A stretch of DNA of 64,000 bases from CAVYOD01 sp963770045 (GTDB taxonomy: Bacteria > Acidobacteriota > Aminicenantia > Aminicenantales > CAVYOD01), in contig CAVYOD010000020.1 in the NCBI GenBank assembly GCA_963770045.1, positions 62,001-126,000 of the forward strand, written 5' to 3'. A program made the translations under genes and the position numbers. Under the pieces are notes generated by a model that was not told the origin of the DNA, did no database searches, and saw nothing but the letters and a program-made list of their open reading frames with translations. Every line of letters starts with the position of its first letter. The first letter of the stretch is position 1. Of this stretch, positions 46,488 through 57,700 are shown in pieces.

Positions 46488-48143
46488 TCAGTGATCTTCG
46501 TACTCCCCAAAGACTTCGCGCAGCGCGTCAGAGATCTCACCGAGCGTGGCATAAGCCCTCACGGCCTCCAGAATAGGCGGAACGAGGTTTGATTTCCCCC
46601 TCGCGGCCTTTTTTAGAACGGCCAGGGCCTCCCCGACTCTGCGGTTGTCTCTTTCTCTCTTGACCCGGCGCAGCCTCTCTTTCTGATGTCGCTCGACCTC
46701 AGGCCTGATCCTGAGGACGGCTAGGAGGGATTTTTCTTTTTCCTGGAACTCGTTGAGCCCGACAACGATTCTTTTTTTGGCCTCGATCTCCTTTTGATAT
46801 TGATAGGCGCTCTCGGCGATTTCCTGCCGAATGTAGCCGGATTCGACGGCCTTGACGGCTCCGCCCAAGGCATCGATTTTATCGATGTATTCCCTGGATT
46901 TTCTTTCGATCTCCGAGGTGAGGGCCTCGACCGCATAAGACCCGGCCAGAGGATCGATGAGATCGGCCGCGCCGCTTTCATGGGCGACGATCTGTTGAGT
47001 TCTCAGGGCGATCCTCACCGAATCTTCGGTCGGCAGGGCGTAGGCCTCGTCCCGGGAGTTGGTGTGGAGCGACTGAGTCCCTCCGAGCACGGCGGCCATG
47101 GCCTGATAGGCGACTCTGACGATGTTGTTGTCCGGCTGCTGGGCGGTGAGTGTACAGCCCGCGGTCTGCGTATGAAAACGCATCATGCATGACTCGTCTT
47201 TTCGCGCCTTGAACCGCTGCTTCATGATCCTCGCCCAGAGCCGCCTGGCCGCTCTGAATTTGGCGATCTCCTCAACGAAATTGTTATGGGAGCAGAAGAA
47301 GAAGGCCAGTCGCGAAGCGAAAGAATCCACGTCCAGACCCGAGCGCAGGGCGGCCTCAACGTAGGCAATGCCGTCGGCCAGGGTGAAGGCCACTTCCTGG
47401 ACGGCGGTGCAGCCGGCCTCGCGCATGTGGTAGCCGCTGACGCTGATCGTGTTCCAGCGCGGGAGGTGCTCCTGACAGAAAGCAAAGATGTCGGTCACGA
47501 GCCTCATCGACTGGGCCGGCGGATAGATGTAGGTCCCGCGGGCATGGTATTCTTTCAAGACATCGTTCTGGATCGTCCCCTGGAGAGTCTCACACTTTAT
47601 CCCCTGTCTCTCGGCGACGGCAATGTACATCGCCAGGAGGATCGCGGCCGTGGCGTTGATGGTCATCGACGTGGAGATCTTGTCCAGCGGAATCCCGGCG
47701 AATAAGATTTCCATGTCCTTGAGAGAATCAATGGCGACACCAACCTTTCCGACTTCGCCCCGCGCCAGAAGATGGTCGGAGTCGTAGCCGATCTGGGTGG
47801 GAAGGTCGAAGGCGACACTCAGGCCGGTTTGCCCGCGCTTGAGGAGGTATTTGTAGCGTTTGTTCGTCTCCTCGGCGGTGGCGAAGCCTGCATATTGGCG
47901 CATGGTCCAGAGGCGGCCGCGGTACATCGTCGGCTGGACCCCGCGGGTGAAGGGGAATTCGCCGGGGAATCCGAGGTCCCGGCAGTAATCGAGCTCGGCC
48001 AGGTCGAGAGGCGTATAAAGGCGCTTTAACTCAATCTGCGAGGTTGTCTGAAATGAGGGACAGCGCTCGGGTGACCTGGCCACGACTCTCTGAAGCGTCG
48101 TTTTTGCCCAGCGCTCCATTTCTCGACCGATGTTTTTCGCCAC
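46488..48143 (-). CDS. Methylmalonyl-CoA mutase, large subunit N-terminal (catalytic) domain
   Basis: This 551-residue protein is the TIM-barrel part of the B12-dependent mutase that rearranges methylmalonyl-CoA to succinyl-CoA. Conserved segments are YRGRLWTMRQYAGFATAEETN, GLSVAFDLPTQIGYDSDH, FCQEHLPRWNTISVSGYHMREAG and RFHTQTAGCTLTAQQP, with GGTQSLHTNSRDEA. The C-terminal cobalamin-binding domain (with DxHxxG) is not part of this gene and not elsewhere in the window, so this is the split type whose small subunit is encoded elsewhere. Start GTG 48143. It lies 72 bp after the carboxylase gene. Confidence 0.93.
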   Translation of the reverse strand: MAKNIGREMERWAKTTLQRVVARSPERCPSFQTTSQIELKRLYTPLDLAELDYCRDLGFPGEFPFTRGVQPTMYRGRLWTMRQYAGFATAEETNKRYKYLLKRGQTGLSVAFDLPTQIGYDSDHLLARGEVGKVGVAIDSLKDMEILFAGIPLDKISTSMTINATAAILLAMYIAVAERQGIKCETLQGTIQNDVLKEYHARGTYIYPPAQSMRLVTDIFAFCQEHLPRWNTISVSGYHMREAGCTAVQEVAFTLADGIAYVEAALRSGLDVDSFASRLAFFFCSHNNFVEEIAKFRAARRLWARIMKQRFKARKDESCMMRFHTQTAGCTLTAQQPDNNIVRVAYQAMAAVLGGTQSLHTNSRDEAYALPTEDSVRIALRTQQIVAHESGAADLIDPLAGSYAVEALTSEIERKSREYIDKIDALGGAVKAVESGYIRQEIAESAYQYQKEIEAKKRIVVGLNEFQEKEKSLLAVLRIRPEVERHQKERLRRVKRERDNRRVGEALAVLKKAARGKSNLVPPILEAVRAYATLGEISDALREVFGEYEDH

Positions 48144-48215
48144 GGTTCACCTCTCTCGATCGCGGAATCCCAAGCACCAACATCCGAGATTTGCCCTTAG
48201 ACGCAGGCGCATTTT

Positions 48216-49790
<1,575 letters not shown>

Positions 49791-49903
49791 GCTGGTTTCC
49801 CTCCTCGCGAAGCCCCGGACGTCTCCCTCCGGGCCGCTTGCCTCCAACATCGTCCACTAAAAAATAGCAGAATTGACGAGGAGGCAACGAAATTTCATAA
49901 ACA

Positions 49904-50814
49904 TTGACATTTTCATTGCCGTTGCTTAAAAATCAGGCGACTGCGATCGAGCCTGCAACCGCGAAGGGGAAAAAACAGGAGCCGCTCTATATCACGGACA
50001 TAAAGGGGACAACGTTTACGAAAATCGATGTCGGCGTCGGCACAATCAAGTCCTGCGATGTGGCGTTGAACGGGAGCTACATTGCCTACGTCGGATCCTC
50101 CCTGCTCAACCCTCCGAAGCTTTATGGCTTCGGCGCCGGGACCAAAGAGAAGAAGCTTATTTTTGACCCCACGGCTGAACAGTACAAGGACATTGTCCTG
50201 ACGAAGACGGATGACTTCAACTTCAAGAACAAGTGTGGCCTCGAGATCGAGGGCTGGCTGGATTATCCGGCCAATTTCGACCCCGCCAAAAAATATCCCC
50301 TGATAGTCTACTATTATGGCGGAACGGAGCCCACGGAGGGAGTTATGGCGGCTTTATGACAATGCTCCTGACAACCAAGACCAACCTTTTCCGGGCCTGC
50401 ATCGCCCTCTACGGCATCAGCAACATCACGAGCTACTGGGGGGCCGGATGGTGGGGTTTCCTCTACAGCGGAGTTGCCACAGCCGAGAGCTTTCCTTGGA
50501 ACCGGCCGGAAATCTATGTCGGCCAATCCCCCATCTTTCATGCCGATAAAATCAGAACCCCGCTCTTCCTCCTTCACGGCCTGGCCGACATCAATGTCCC
50601 AGTGACCGAGTCCGAGCAGATGTTCACAGCCCTAAAAATACTGGGCCGGGAGGTCGAATATATCCGTTTCAAGGACGAAGACCACGGGATCATGGGAACG
50701 GATGAGAACCGGCGGCTGGTGCCTCAACTCATGCTCGCCTGGTGGGACAAGTATCTCAAAGGCCAGCCCGAAGCATGGGAGGAGCTGTCCAAGAAACTGG
50801 AAAACAAGGATTAA
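49904..50814 (+). pseudogene. Truncated S9 prolyl oligopeptidase with internal deletion
   Basis: Only fragments of an S9 peptidase remain. The 5' part (49904 to about 50337) covers the end of the propeller and the first catalytic-domain strands to YPLIVYYYGGTEPT. It then joins directly to GGSYGGFMTMLL, the nucleophile Ser motif, in another frame. About 60-80 residues that normally lie between (oxyanion strand and helices) are missing. The remainder, including the Asp and His loops (LLHGLADINVPVTE, KDEDHGI), is intact to 50814. Most of the N-terminal propeller is absent too, and there is no good start. It would have cut oligopeptides outside the cytoplasm. Homopolymer indels cannot explain it. 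Confidence 0.75.
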
Positions 50815-52922
50815 TCTTTTAGACTCTTCTCCCATTGCGCGAGATTCTCCTGGGCCTTGTTTTTTCTGGGGCTGTTAACCTCGGGGGTCGTCTCCAGATA
50901 CTTTTTGAGCCAGCGGACGGCTTCTTTGAGATCGCCGCTTTTTCCCAGGTGTATCGCAAACGCGTAATATGTTTCAGGAGAGGGATGCCGCTCCACGGCC
51001 AGGCTGAGGATTTCGTGCGCTTTGACCCGATTTCCCAGCAACTCATAGACCTGACCGAGCTCGAGATCGATAGAGACATCGGCAGGATATTCTTTTTTCA
51101 ACTGAGAGTATAAGTCGAGCGCCTCTTTGGACCGTCCCAGGGCGGCCGAGCGTAGGCCCGTCTTGCCGGAGGATCTTGTTTTCCGGTTCGATATCCAGGG
51201 CTTTTTGATAATAGAGCAGGGCTTCTTCCCACTTCCCCATTTTCGCCTTGATGCTGCCCGACAAAAAGAGTCCGTCAAAATTCCGCGGGTCGAGCTTCAG
51301 AATGGCCTGGCCGGTCCTGAAACCGTCATCCCAACGCTCCGCTCTGAGATAAAAGGTCAATAGCCGGGAAAGGACCATCAACGAATCAGGAAACTTGGCT
51401 CGAGCCTGTTCCAGGACTTGGACGGCATCGGCCACCTTATTCATTTTCATGTCCAACATCCCAAGGTTGACATAAAACCAAGGAGCCTCTGGATTTCGAC
51501 GGTTGACTTCGCGGTAACAATCAGCCGCCTTTTCAAATTGGCCCTCGGTCTCCATGAGGTTGCCTCGAAAATATAGGATGTAATCTTCGATTTTGTCCTT
51601 GGGGTCGGAAAGGGATTGTCCCGAAGCGTTCGATGCGGCGCTTCCTCCGATGTAGCCGAGGGATCGCAGCCTTTCTTCCTCCTCCGGCGTCAGCATCCTC
51701 TTTTTTTGGGGATTGTTTCGGGAGTATTTCTTGATGACCTCCGCAAGCTTGCGGGCCTCGTCGTTGGCAACGTTCTTCTCGCGCTCAAAGAGGTTGTTTT
51801 CCTCCTGGGGATCACTCCTCAGGTTGTACAGCTCGGGTCGCGGCGCCTGGATATACTTCCAATCCCCATCGACGAGCCCCAGCAAAGGGGACCAGCCAAA
51901 GTTGTCGAGGGGAAAATAGGTTTCAATGTAGGATGTCAGGGGCTCCTTCTTTTGGCCGGAGATATACGGCAGAAGAGTGGTTCCTTGAGCCTCTTTGGGA
52001 ACCGGAATCTTGATCAAATCCAGAATGGTTGGCAGGACGTCGATCAGCCTGGCCCTCGGGTAGACGACGGCTTCCGCGGGGAGGGCCCTCGGGGAACAAA
52101 AGATAAGTGGAACGCGCAAGGTGTCCTCATAAAGGAAGAACCCATGGTCGAGTTCCCGCTTCTCTCCCAGGGCCTCTCCGTGATCGGCGGCGATAACAAT
52201 CAGGGTTTTTTCCAGAATGTTCTTTTCTTTCAGTTTATCGACGATCTTGCCCAGATAAAAATCCGCAAAGGCAATCTCCCCATCATAGGGATGGTCATAA
52301 AACTGCTGCTTGAACGGCGGCGGAGGGTCATAAGGCAGATGGGGATCATAGAGATGAACCCAACAACAAAATTTCTGATTGTAGTTTTTATCGAACCAGG
52401 GGGAAAAAGAGGCAAAAACCTCGTCGGCCTTTCTCTCCGATCGGAAATTCTTGAGGATTTCATCCTCAAGAAATTTGTCGTCATAAACGTCAAATCCTTG
52501 GCCGATCCCAAAGCGGGAGTCCACGGTGAACGAACTCACAAAGGCGGCTGTCTTGTATCCGTTCTTCTTAAGAATCTTTGCGAGGGTCTCATTTTCGGGG
52601 CCCAGGTAATAATAGCCGTTGTCGTGGACCTGGTGATAAAGAGGATAGGTGCCCGTCATGATCGAACTATGGAGGGAAGAGTGAGCGGAGCCTGGGCGTA
52701 GGCGTTGACGAATTTGACTCCGTTCCGGGCCAATTGATCGATGTTGGGCGTTTTTGCCTTTAGGTAGCCGTAGCAGCCGATGTGGTCCGCCCTGGTCGTG
52801 TCTAAAGTGATGATGAGAACATTAAGGTCGCTCGTTCGCTTGATCTCGAGCTGGGCGTAGACCGGCCGAAGGGACAAGGTTAGGGACAAGGCAAGGGCGG
52901 CCAAAGTGTTCTGTCGCGACAT
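50811..52922 (-). pseudogene. Exported sulfatase-fold hydrolase with C-terminal TPR repeats, two frameshifts
   Basis: Starting at ATG 52922 with a signal peptide, the N-terminal part shows the metal motif ITLDTTRADHIGCYG (Asp41). Near 52671-52676 one base is missing; restored, it reads APLTLPSHSSIMTGTYP and continues with HLYDPHLPYDPP, AADHGEALGE and RVPLIF. The usual CxPxR or SxPxR nucleophile motif is replaced by TLPSH, with Thr81 in the nucleophile place. From about residue 420 the protein is a chain of TPR helices. A surplus base near 51140 breaks the frame. About 700 residues in all. Probably a phosphatase- or sulfatase-like enzyme; the substrate is unknown. Confidence 0.8.
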
Positions 52923-53212
52923 CTTTTTTTGCGTGTCTAAGGTACTCCAAGGTGCGGAGTTAAAGCAATAGCGACGGATGCCCGGGCTTGAAAAAAATCT
53001 GACGAGGAAATCCAAAAAACGGTATGCTTATTCAATAAATTGGATCGTCAAATAGGTTTTATCTGATAAGAACTTATGCTCCTGGAAGAAGTGCCGCCTG
53101 GGGACGGTCGGTCAAGCTGTGGCCCTAACATGGCACAAACCTTGCTCAGACAAGTGGGTTGAGGGAGCTTTTCCAGCGGGAAGCAGAGTGTTTTTTCTCC
53201 AGCACTTCATTT

Positions 53213-54209
53213 CTAATGACCTGAGTGGGGTCTTTTTCCTCTTTTAAAAATCTCAAGACGAGGAGAGGTGCGCCTGGGACGTCGTGTTGCGGATCCAGGC
53301 CTCCTATCGATTCCGGCTGAGTTTCTTTTCTCCGACTTGTTGGATTTCTCCGCGAGTTGGAGGATGTCAACATTCGTTTCGCTGTCTCCGATGAGGTGCT
53401 TGCAGAAATAGTCCCCGGCCAGCCAGTACAAATAGGGGAACATCTGGCATAGTTATGGTCGATTCCGGGCAAAACGAAGAAATCAAATCGCTTGTTCGCC
53501 TTGATCAGAGCCTGAGCGACCCTCAAAGTTCCGGCCGGATGAACATTGTCGTCGACGTCGCCGGTGACCAGGAGAAGCCGGCCCTTTAGGTTTTTCGCGA
53601 TCTCCGAATTCTTGTCGATGTCGTATTCAAATTTGGTCTTGCCGTCTTTATCGACGGTTTCTTTGACCCCGTGATGCACCTCGCTCCACATGTAGTTGTA
53701 AACATTGTTATCATGGTTTCCGGAAACCGAGACGGCGACCTTGAAGAAATCCGGATAGACCAGCATGGCCGCGGTGGACATGAATCCGCCTCCGGAATGT
53801 CCGAAGATGCCGACCTTCTCACGGTCGACATAGGGAAAACGGTCAGCCAACTGCTCGACCGTGGCCTTCTTATCGACCAGGCCGTAATCCCTCAGGTTGC
53901 CATAGCCGTAGTTTTCCTCCCCGTCTGTCGTCAACTGCTGTTCGGCGATGTCTTTGGCCTCAGGGTCCTTCAAGGCCTTCTGATAATTCTCGGCATCCAT
54001 CATGTAGAGGTTGTGGTTCCTGGCAAAGATGACCGTCTTTTCATCGGGCGAAAGGGAGGCCCATTCCGGCTTCTCGGAGGCTCCTTATAACCCTCGAGAA
54101 GCGTGAGCTTGCCCGTGGCCAGCCTGACGTTGTCGAAGAGGAATTGCTTTGTCTTTCTCAGCGGATCGACCAAAAGGAATGTCTTCCCCTGTGATCGTTG
54201 AAACTTCAT
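53213..54209 (-). pseudogene. Truncated S9 (DPP4-like) peptidase with large internal deletion
   Basis: ATG 54209 starts in the middle of the expected propeller (KTFLLVDPLRKTKQFLFDNV); the upstream third is missing. A frame break near 54085 is followed by LSPDEKTVIFARNHNLYMMDAENY and EQQLTTDGEENYGYG. This runs in frame straight into NLRDYGLVDKKATVEQLADRFPYVD, skipping about 300 residues of the family. The nucleophile region VGIFGHSGGGF and the acidic loop GDVDDNVHP remain. Another break near 53447 leads to the end, GDYFCKHLIGDSETNVDI. Clearly non-functional. It is divergent from the C69 dipeptidase gene, 37 bp away. Confidence 0.75.
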
Positions 54210-54246
54210 GAGCGTTATACTAAGATCCTGGGGTCGGAGGGAGAAA

Positions 54247-55927
54247 ATGAATTTTAGAAAATTCTTCGGTCTCGGGATTGCCTTGTCGCTGCTGCTCGCT
54301 CCTCTGGGAGCGGCTCCGGCCGACGAAAACAGACAGCAAGGCTGCACGGTCATAGGCGTGGGAAAGACCGCCTCGTCAGACGGCTCAGTGTTCACTTCCC
54401 ACTCGGACTGCTGCAGCGAGTGCCGGGTCCACGTGGTCCAGGGCCAGACCTTCCCGAAGGGAGCCAAGGCCCCCGTCTATTGGGGCATGGTTTATTTCGG
54501 CCGGGACGACGACCGGGCCGGCCGGCCGCTGGGAGATTACGGCAAGATCATCGGCTACATTCCCCAGGTCGAAAAGACCTTTACCTACTTCCACACCGGC
54601 TACTCCCAGATGAACGAGCATCAATTGGCCATCGGCGAGAGCACCTGCAGCCAGAAGCCCGAGCTTGACGTCACGTATGTGGAAGGCATCACCAAGCAGA
54701 TCATGACCATCGAACAAGCCCAGGTGTTCGCCCTCCAGAGATGCCGGACGGCCAGGGAGGCGATCAAGCTTATCACTTCTTTGGTGGACGAATATGGCTT
54801 CCTTCCCTCCTGCGGGGGCTCCGAGGCCTCTGTGCATTGCCGACCCGAAGGAAGTCTGGGTCCTCGAGGTTTTTAGCGTCGGCCCCGACTGGGACCCCAA
54901 GAGCGGGAAGCCCGGGGCCATCTGGGCGGCGCGGAGAGTTCCCGACGATCACCTGGTCGTGATATCCAATTACGTCAGGATCAGGGAAATCGACCTCTCC
55001 AGTCCCGACTTCATGGCTTCAAAAAACTACAAGCAGGAGGCCATCAACCATGGCTGGTATGATCCCAAGAGCGGCAAGCCTTTTATCTGGCAGGAGGCGT
55101 ATGCCCCGCCGATCAAAGAGGGAAACCTCAGCCGCCTCTGGCTCATCTACAGCAGCGTCGCTCCGAATCTAAAAAACTGGCCAAAGAGGCAGCTCAAAGA
55201 GCCGTCGGGACCGATGACCCTTTATAACCAGGATTTTGAAGGAGCCGCCTTTTATCCCTTCTCGGTCAAACCGGAGAAAAAGGTTTCGGTCAAAGATGTC
55301 ATCGCGTTCCAGCGTTCGGCCTTTGAAGACACAATTTATGACATGACGGCCGATCCGGCTTGGCTTGTCCCCGGCCCGGAAGGCCGGTATGTGAAAAGCC
55401 CCCTGACGACACCTTTTGCTTCCCCGGACCTGAAAAAACTGCTTCGCATTCCAAGCCATCGGACGATCGCCACCCAAGGGTACGGAATGGTCGCCCAGCT
55501 TAGGGATTGGCTCCCCGACCCCGTCGGCGGGGTTTATTGGTTTTATGTCGACAATCCATTTGTCAGCACATACGTCCCGATTTATGCGGGGGCCCAGGAT
55601 GTCTCCCCGTTTTATAAGAACTACGATATCGCCGCATTCAGTGAAGATTCGGCCCGTTGGGCGGTCGATTTTGTCGAAAAGCTGCTTCTTCTCAGATGGC
55701 AGGAGGCCGTAAAGGACCTCCGGGCGGCCCGGGATCCCATCGAGTCTGAGTTTTTCAGCCGGCAGCACGAGGTCGAAGACAAGGCCCTCAAGCTCCTGGA
55801 AAAGGATGTCGCCGAGGCCAAGAAATTCCTGACTGAGCTCACGATCTCCCGTATGGATCAGGTCGTGAAAATGTACAAGAAGCTGCGGAATCTTCTGATC
55901 TCAAAGTACACGGGCGATATCGTTTGA
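54247..55927 (+). pseudogene. C69-family (U34) dipeptidase, one frameshift
   Basis: ATG 54247 follows GGAGGG and a signal peptide (LGIALSLLLAPLGA). After it comes QQGC33TVIGVGKTASSDGS, where Cys33 is the N-terminal nucleophile exposed by autoprocessing in this Ntn-hydrolase family. A surplus base near 54825-54835 breaks the frame; dropping it gives GGSEALCIADPKEVWVLEV and the frame stays open to 55927, about 560 residues. Later segments (WAARRVPDDHLVVISNY, FYVDNPFVSTYVPIYAG) match the family. It would cleave dipeptides outside the cytoplasm. It is the third damaged exported peptidase in 6 kb. Confidence 0.82.
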
Positions 55928-56096
55928 TCATGAGGCCGCACCAGATACGACCGGCAGGACGAGGCTCGAAGCTCCTCCGGAATGGCTGGGTCCAATAGGC
56001 CGTACTTGATCCAGAAATCGCAGAGATGTCGTTGGATGCATATTAATATCGTCAGGATTTTATCCGATCCCTCAAGGGCCGGTTGTCCGACGCTTC

Positions 56097-56759
56097 TTAT
56101 ATTAATTCGCCAAAGAGAGGCACGGAGGAATCACCCTCAGGGGGGGGGCCCCGTGATTCATTCTTCGTTCTGACGACTGGCCGGAGCCATCCGATTCGGA
56201 AGAGAGATTGTCCAAAGTCTGAAAAGGCGCCCCCGAAAAAACTCCGAAAGCACGCCTGATGAGCGATGAGCGTCAATTTGCCCCTGTCCCTGACGCCGCA
56301 TTTGGCGTAAATTTTCTTGATGTGGCTTTTGATTGTTTCCGAGGACACATGTAGGCTTTGGGCCATTTCTGTATTCGTCATCCCCAGCCCCAGCAAGCGA
56401 AAGACCTGGAATTCACAGTGAGTGAGACAATTGATCTTAGCCACAACCTCTTCTTTCTGCGAGGCCTGGTCGTTCAGGTGTTTCTTAATCTCCTCTATCC
56501 CATTTTTGTCTTTGTATTTTTGCCGCAGAAAGTCATTGACCTTGTTTCTAATGACCGTAAATATGAAGGATTTCGGGGGTGTCCAACCTGCCCCCAATTT
56601 CCGCTGAGTCAAAAAAACGGCAAAATAGACTTCGGAAAGGATGTCATCACCATAGGGCTCTCCGCGCGAGATTTTATGGATAGCGCTCTTTATCATAGGG
56701 CCATGTTCCCTCATGATCTTTTCCATGAAAAAATTCTGTTCTGCCAAGACCGCGTTCAT
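56097..56759 (-). CDS. Sigma-70 region-2 protein with a LuxR/GerE-type HTH instead of region 4
   Basis: This 220-residue regulator begins with a sigma-70 region-2-like part (about 10-85: DDILSEVYFAVFL, then FIFTVIRNKVNDFLRQKY, the -10 recognition helix). Residues 113-168 look like a LuxR/GerE helix-turn-helix (LTHCEFQVFRLLGLGMTNTEMAQ, HVSSETIKSHIKKIYAK) rather than sigma region 4. The last about 45 residues are low in order. The hybrid could direct RNA polymerase or act as a plain DNA-binding regulator. It is divergent from a two-component system 270 bp away, which may share its control region. Confidence 0.88.
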   Translation of the reverse strand: MNAVLAEQNFFMEKIMREHGPMIKSAIHKISRGEPYGDDILSEVYFAVFLTQRKLGAGWTPPKSFIFTVIRNKVNDFLRQKYKDKNGIEEIKKHLNDQASQKEEVVAKINCLTHCEFQVFRLLGLGMTNTEMAQSLHVSSETIKSHIKKIYAKCGVRDRGKLTLIAHQACFRSFFGGAFSDFGQSLFRIGWLRPVVRTKNESRGPPPEGDSSVPLFGELI

Positions 56760-57028
56760 TTTTTGTCCTCCAAAACAGTTTTCTTTCCCATGAAACTCCC
56801 GGATAAGCGAATCGAGGGGTCCTTCTCGGCACTCGATTCTTTCTTGGTCCGAGATTCCTGAACTCCTGTTCTCTTGGACACTGTATCAGCTAAAAATGAA
56901 TCCTCTGTTAATGAAAAATGAATTTCAGATTAATTTTTGCTTGAATTTGTCACGCAGATTTCATATTCTGTCCGTGATGGACGGGCTGTTAATGAAGATC
57001 TCGAGGGCATCTTAGGGGAGAAATCGCC

Positions 57029-57700
57029 ATGCGGATTCTTGTTGTTGAAGACGCGAGGCGCCTGGCGGGCATCATCAAGAGAGGCCTCATTGAGGAAGGG
57101 TACGCGGTGGACAACGCTTATGACGGTGAAGAAGCCCAGTATATGGCGGAATCCACTCCCTTTGACATGATTATCCTGGACATCATGCTCCCTAAAAAGG
57201 ACGGAGTGACGATCTGCCGTGAGCTCCGGGCGAAAAAAGTGAACACTCCGATCCTCATGCTCACCGCAAAAGACAGTGTTGAGGACAAAGTGGCCGGGCT
57301 CGACTCCGGGGCCGACGACTACCAGGTTAAGCCCTTCGCTTTTGCAGAGCTTCTGGCCCGGGTACGTGCCTTGCTCAGGCGCGAGGCCCTTCCCAAGACC
57401 CAGAAGCTCGAGGTCGGAGATCTGGTCATGGATGGTCAAACACGGGAGGTCTGGAGGGGGCAGAGGAAAATAGATTTGACCACTAAAGAGTATGCCATTC
57501 TGGAATATTTTATGCGCCGACCCAACGCGGTCGTTACGAGGACTATGCTCGGAGAGAATGTCTGGGACTACGAATTCGACGGCATCTCGAACATCATTGA
57601 CGTCTATGTGCGCCGGATTCGCCGCAAAATCGATGAGGACGGGCAGGAAAGCCTGATTCAGACCTTGAGAGGGGCGGGTTACCGCCTGCGTGTCACATGA
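57029..57700 (+). CDS. OmpR-family response regulator (CusR-like)
   Basis: This 223-residue regulator has VEDAR at 6-10, phosphoacceptor Asp51 in MIILDIMLPKKDG, and a VKPF Lys. The winged helix ends in LIQTLRGAGYRLRV. It overlaps the kinase gene by 4 bp, so the two are coupled. It resembles the 27813 regulator in layout, but its partner domain and context differ. Targets are unknown; the neighbouring sigma-LuxR gene is divergent and a possible one. Confidence 0.95.
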   Translation: MRILVVEDARRLAGIIKRGLIEEGYAVDNAYDGEEAQYMAESTPFDMIILDIMLPKKDGVTICRELRAKKVNTPILMLTAKDSVEDKVAGLDSGADDYQVKPFAFAELLARVRALLRREALPKTQKLEVGDLVMDGQTREVWRGQRKIDLTTKEYAILEYFMRRPNAVVTRTMLGENVWDYEFDGISNIIDVYVRRIRRKIDEDGQESLIQTLRGAGYRLRVT

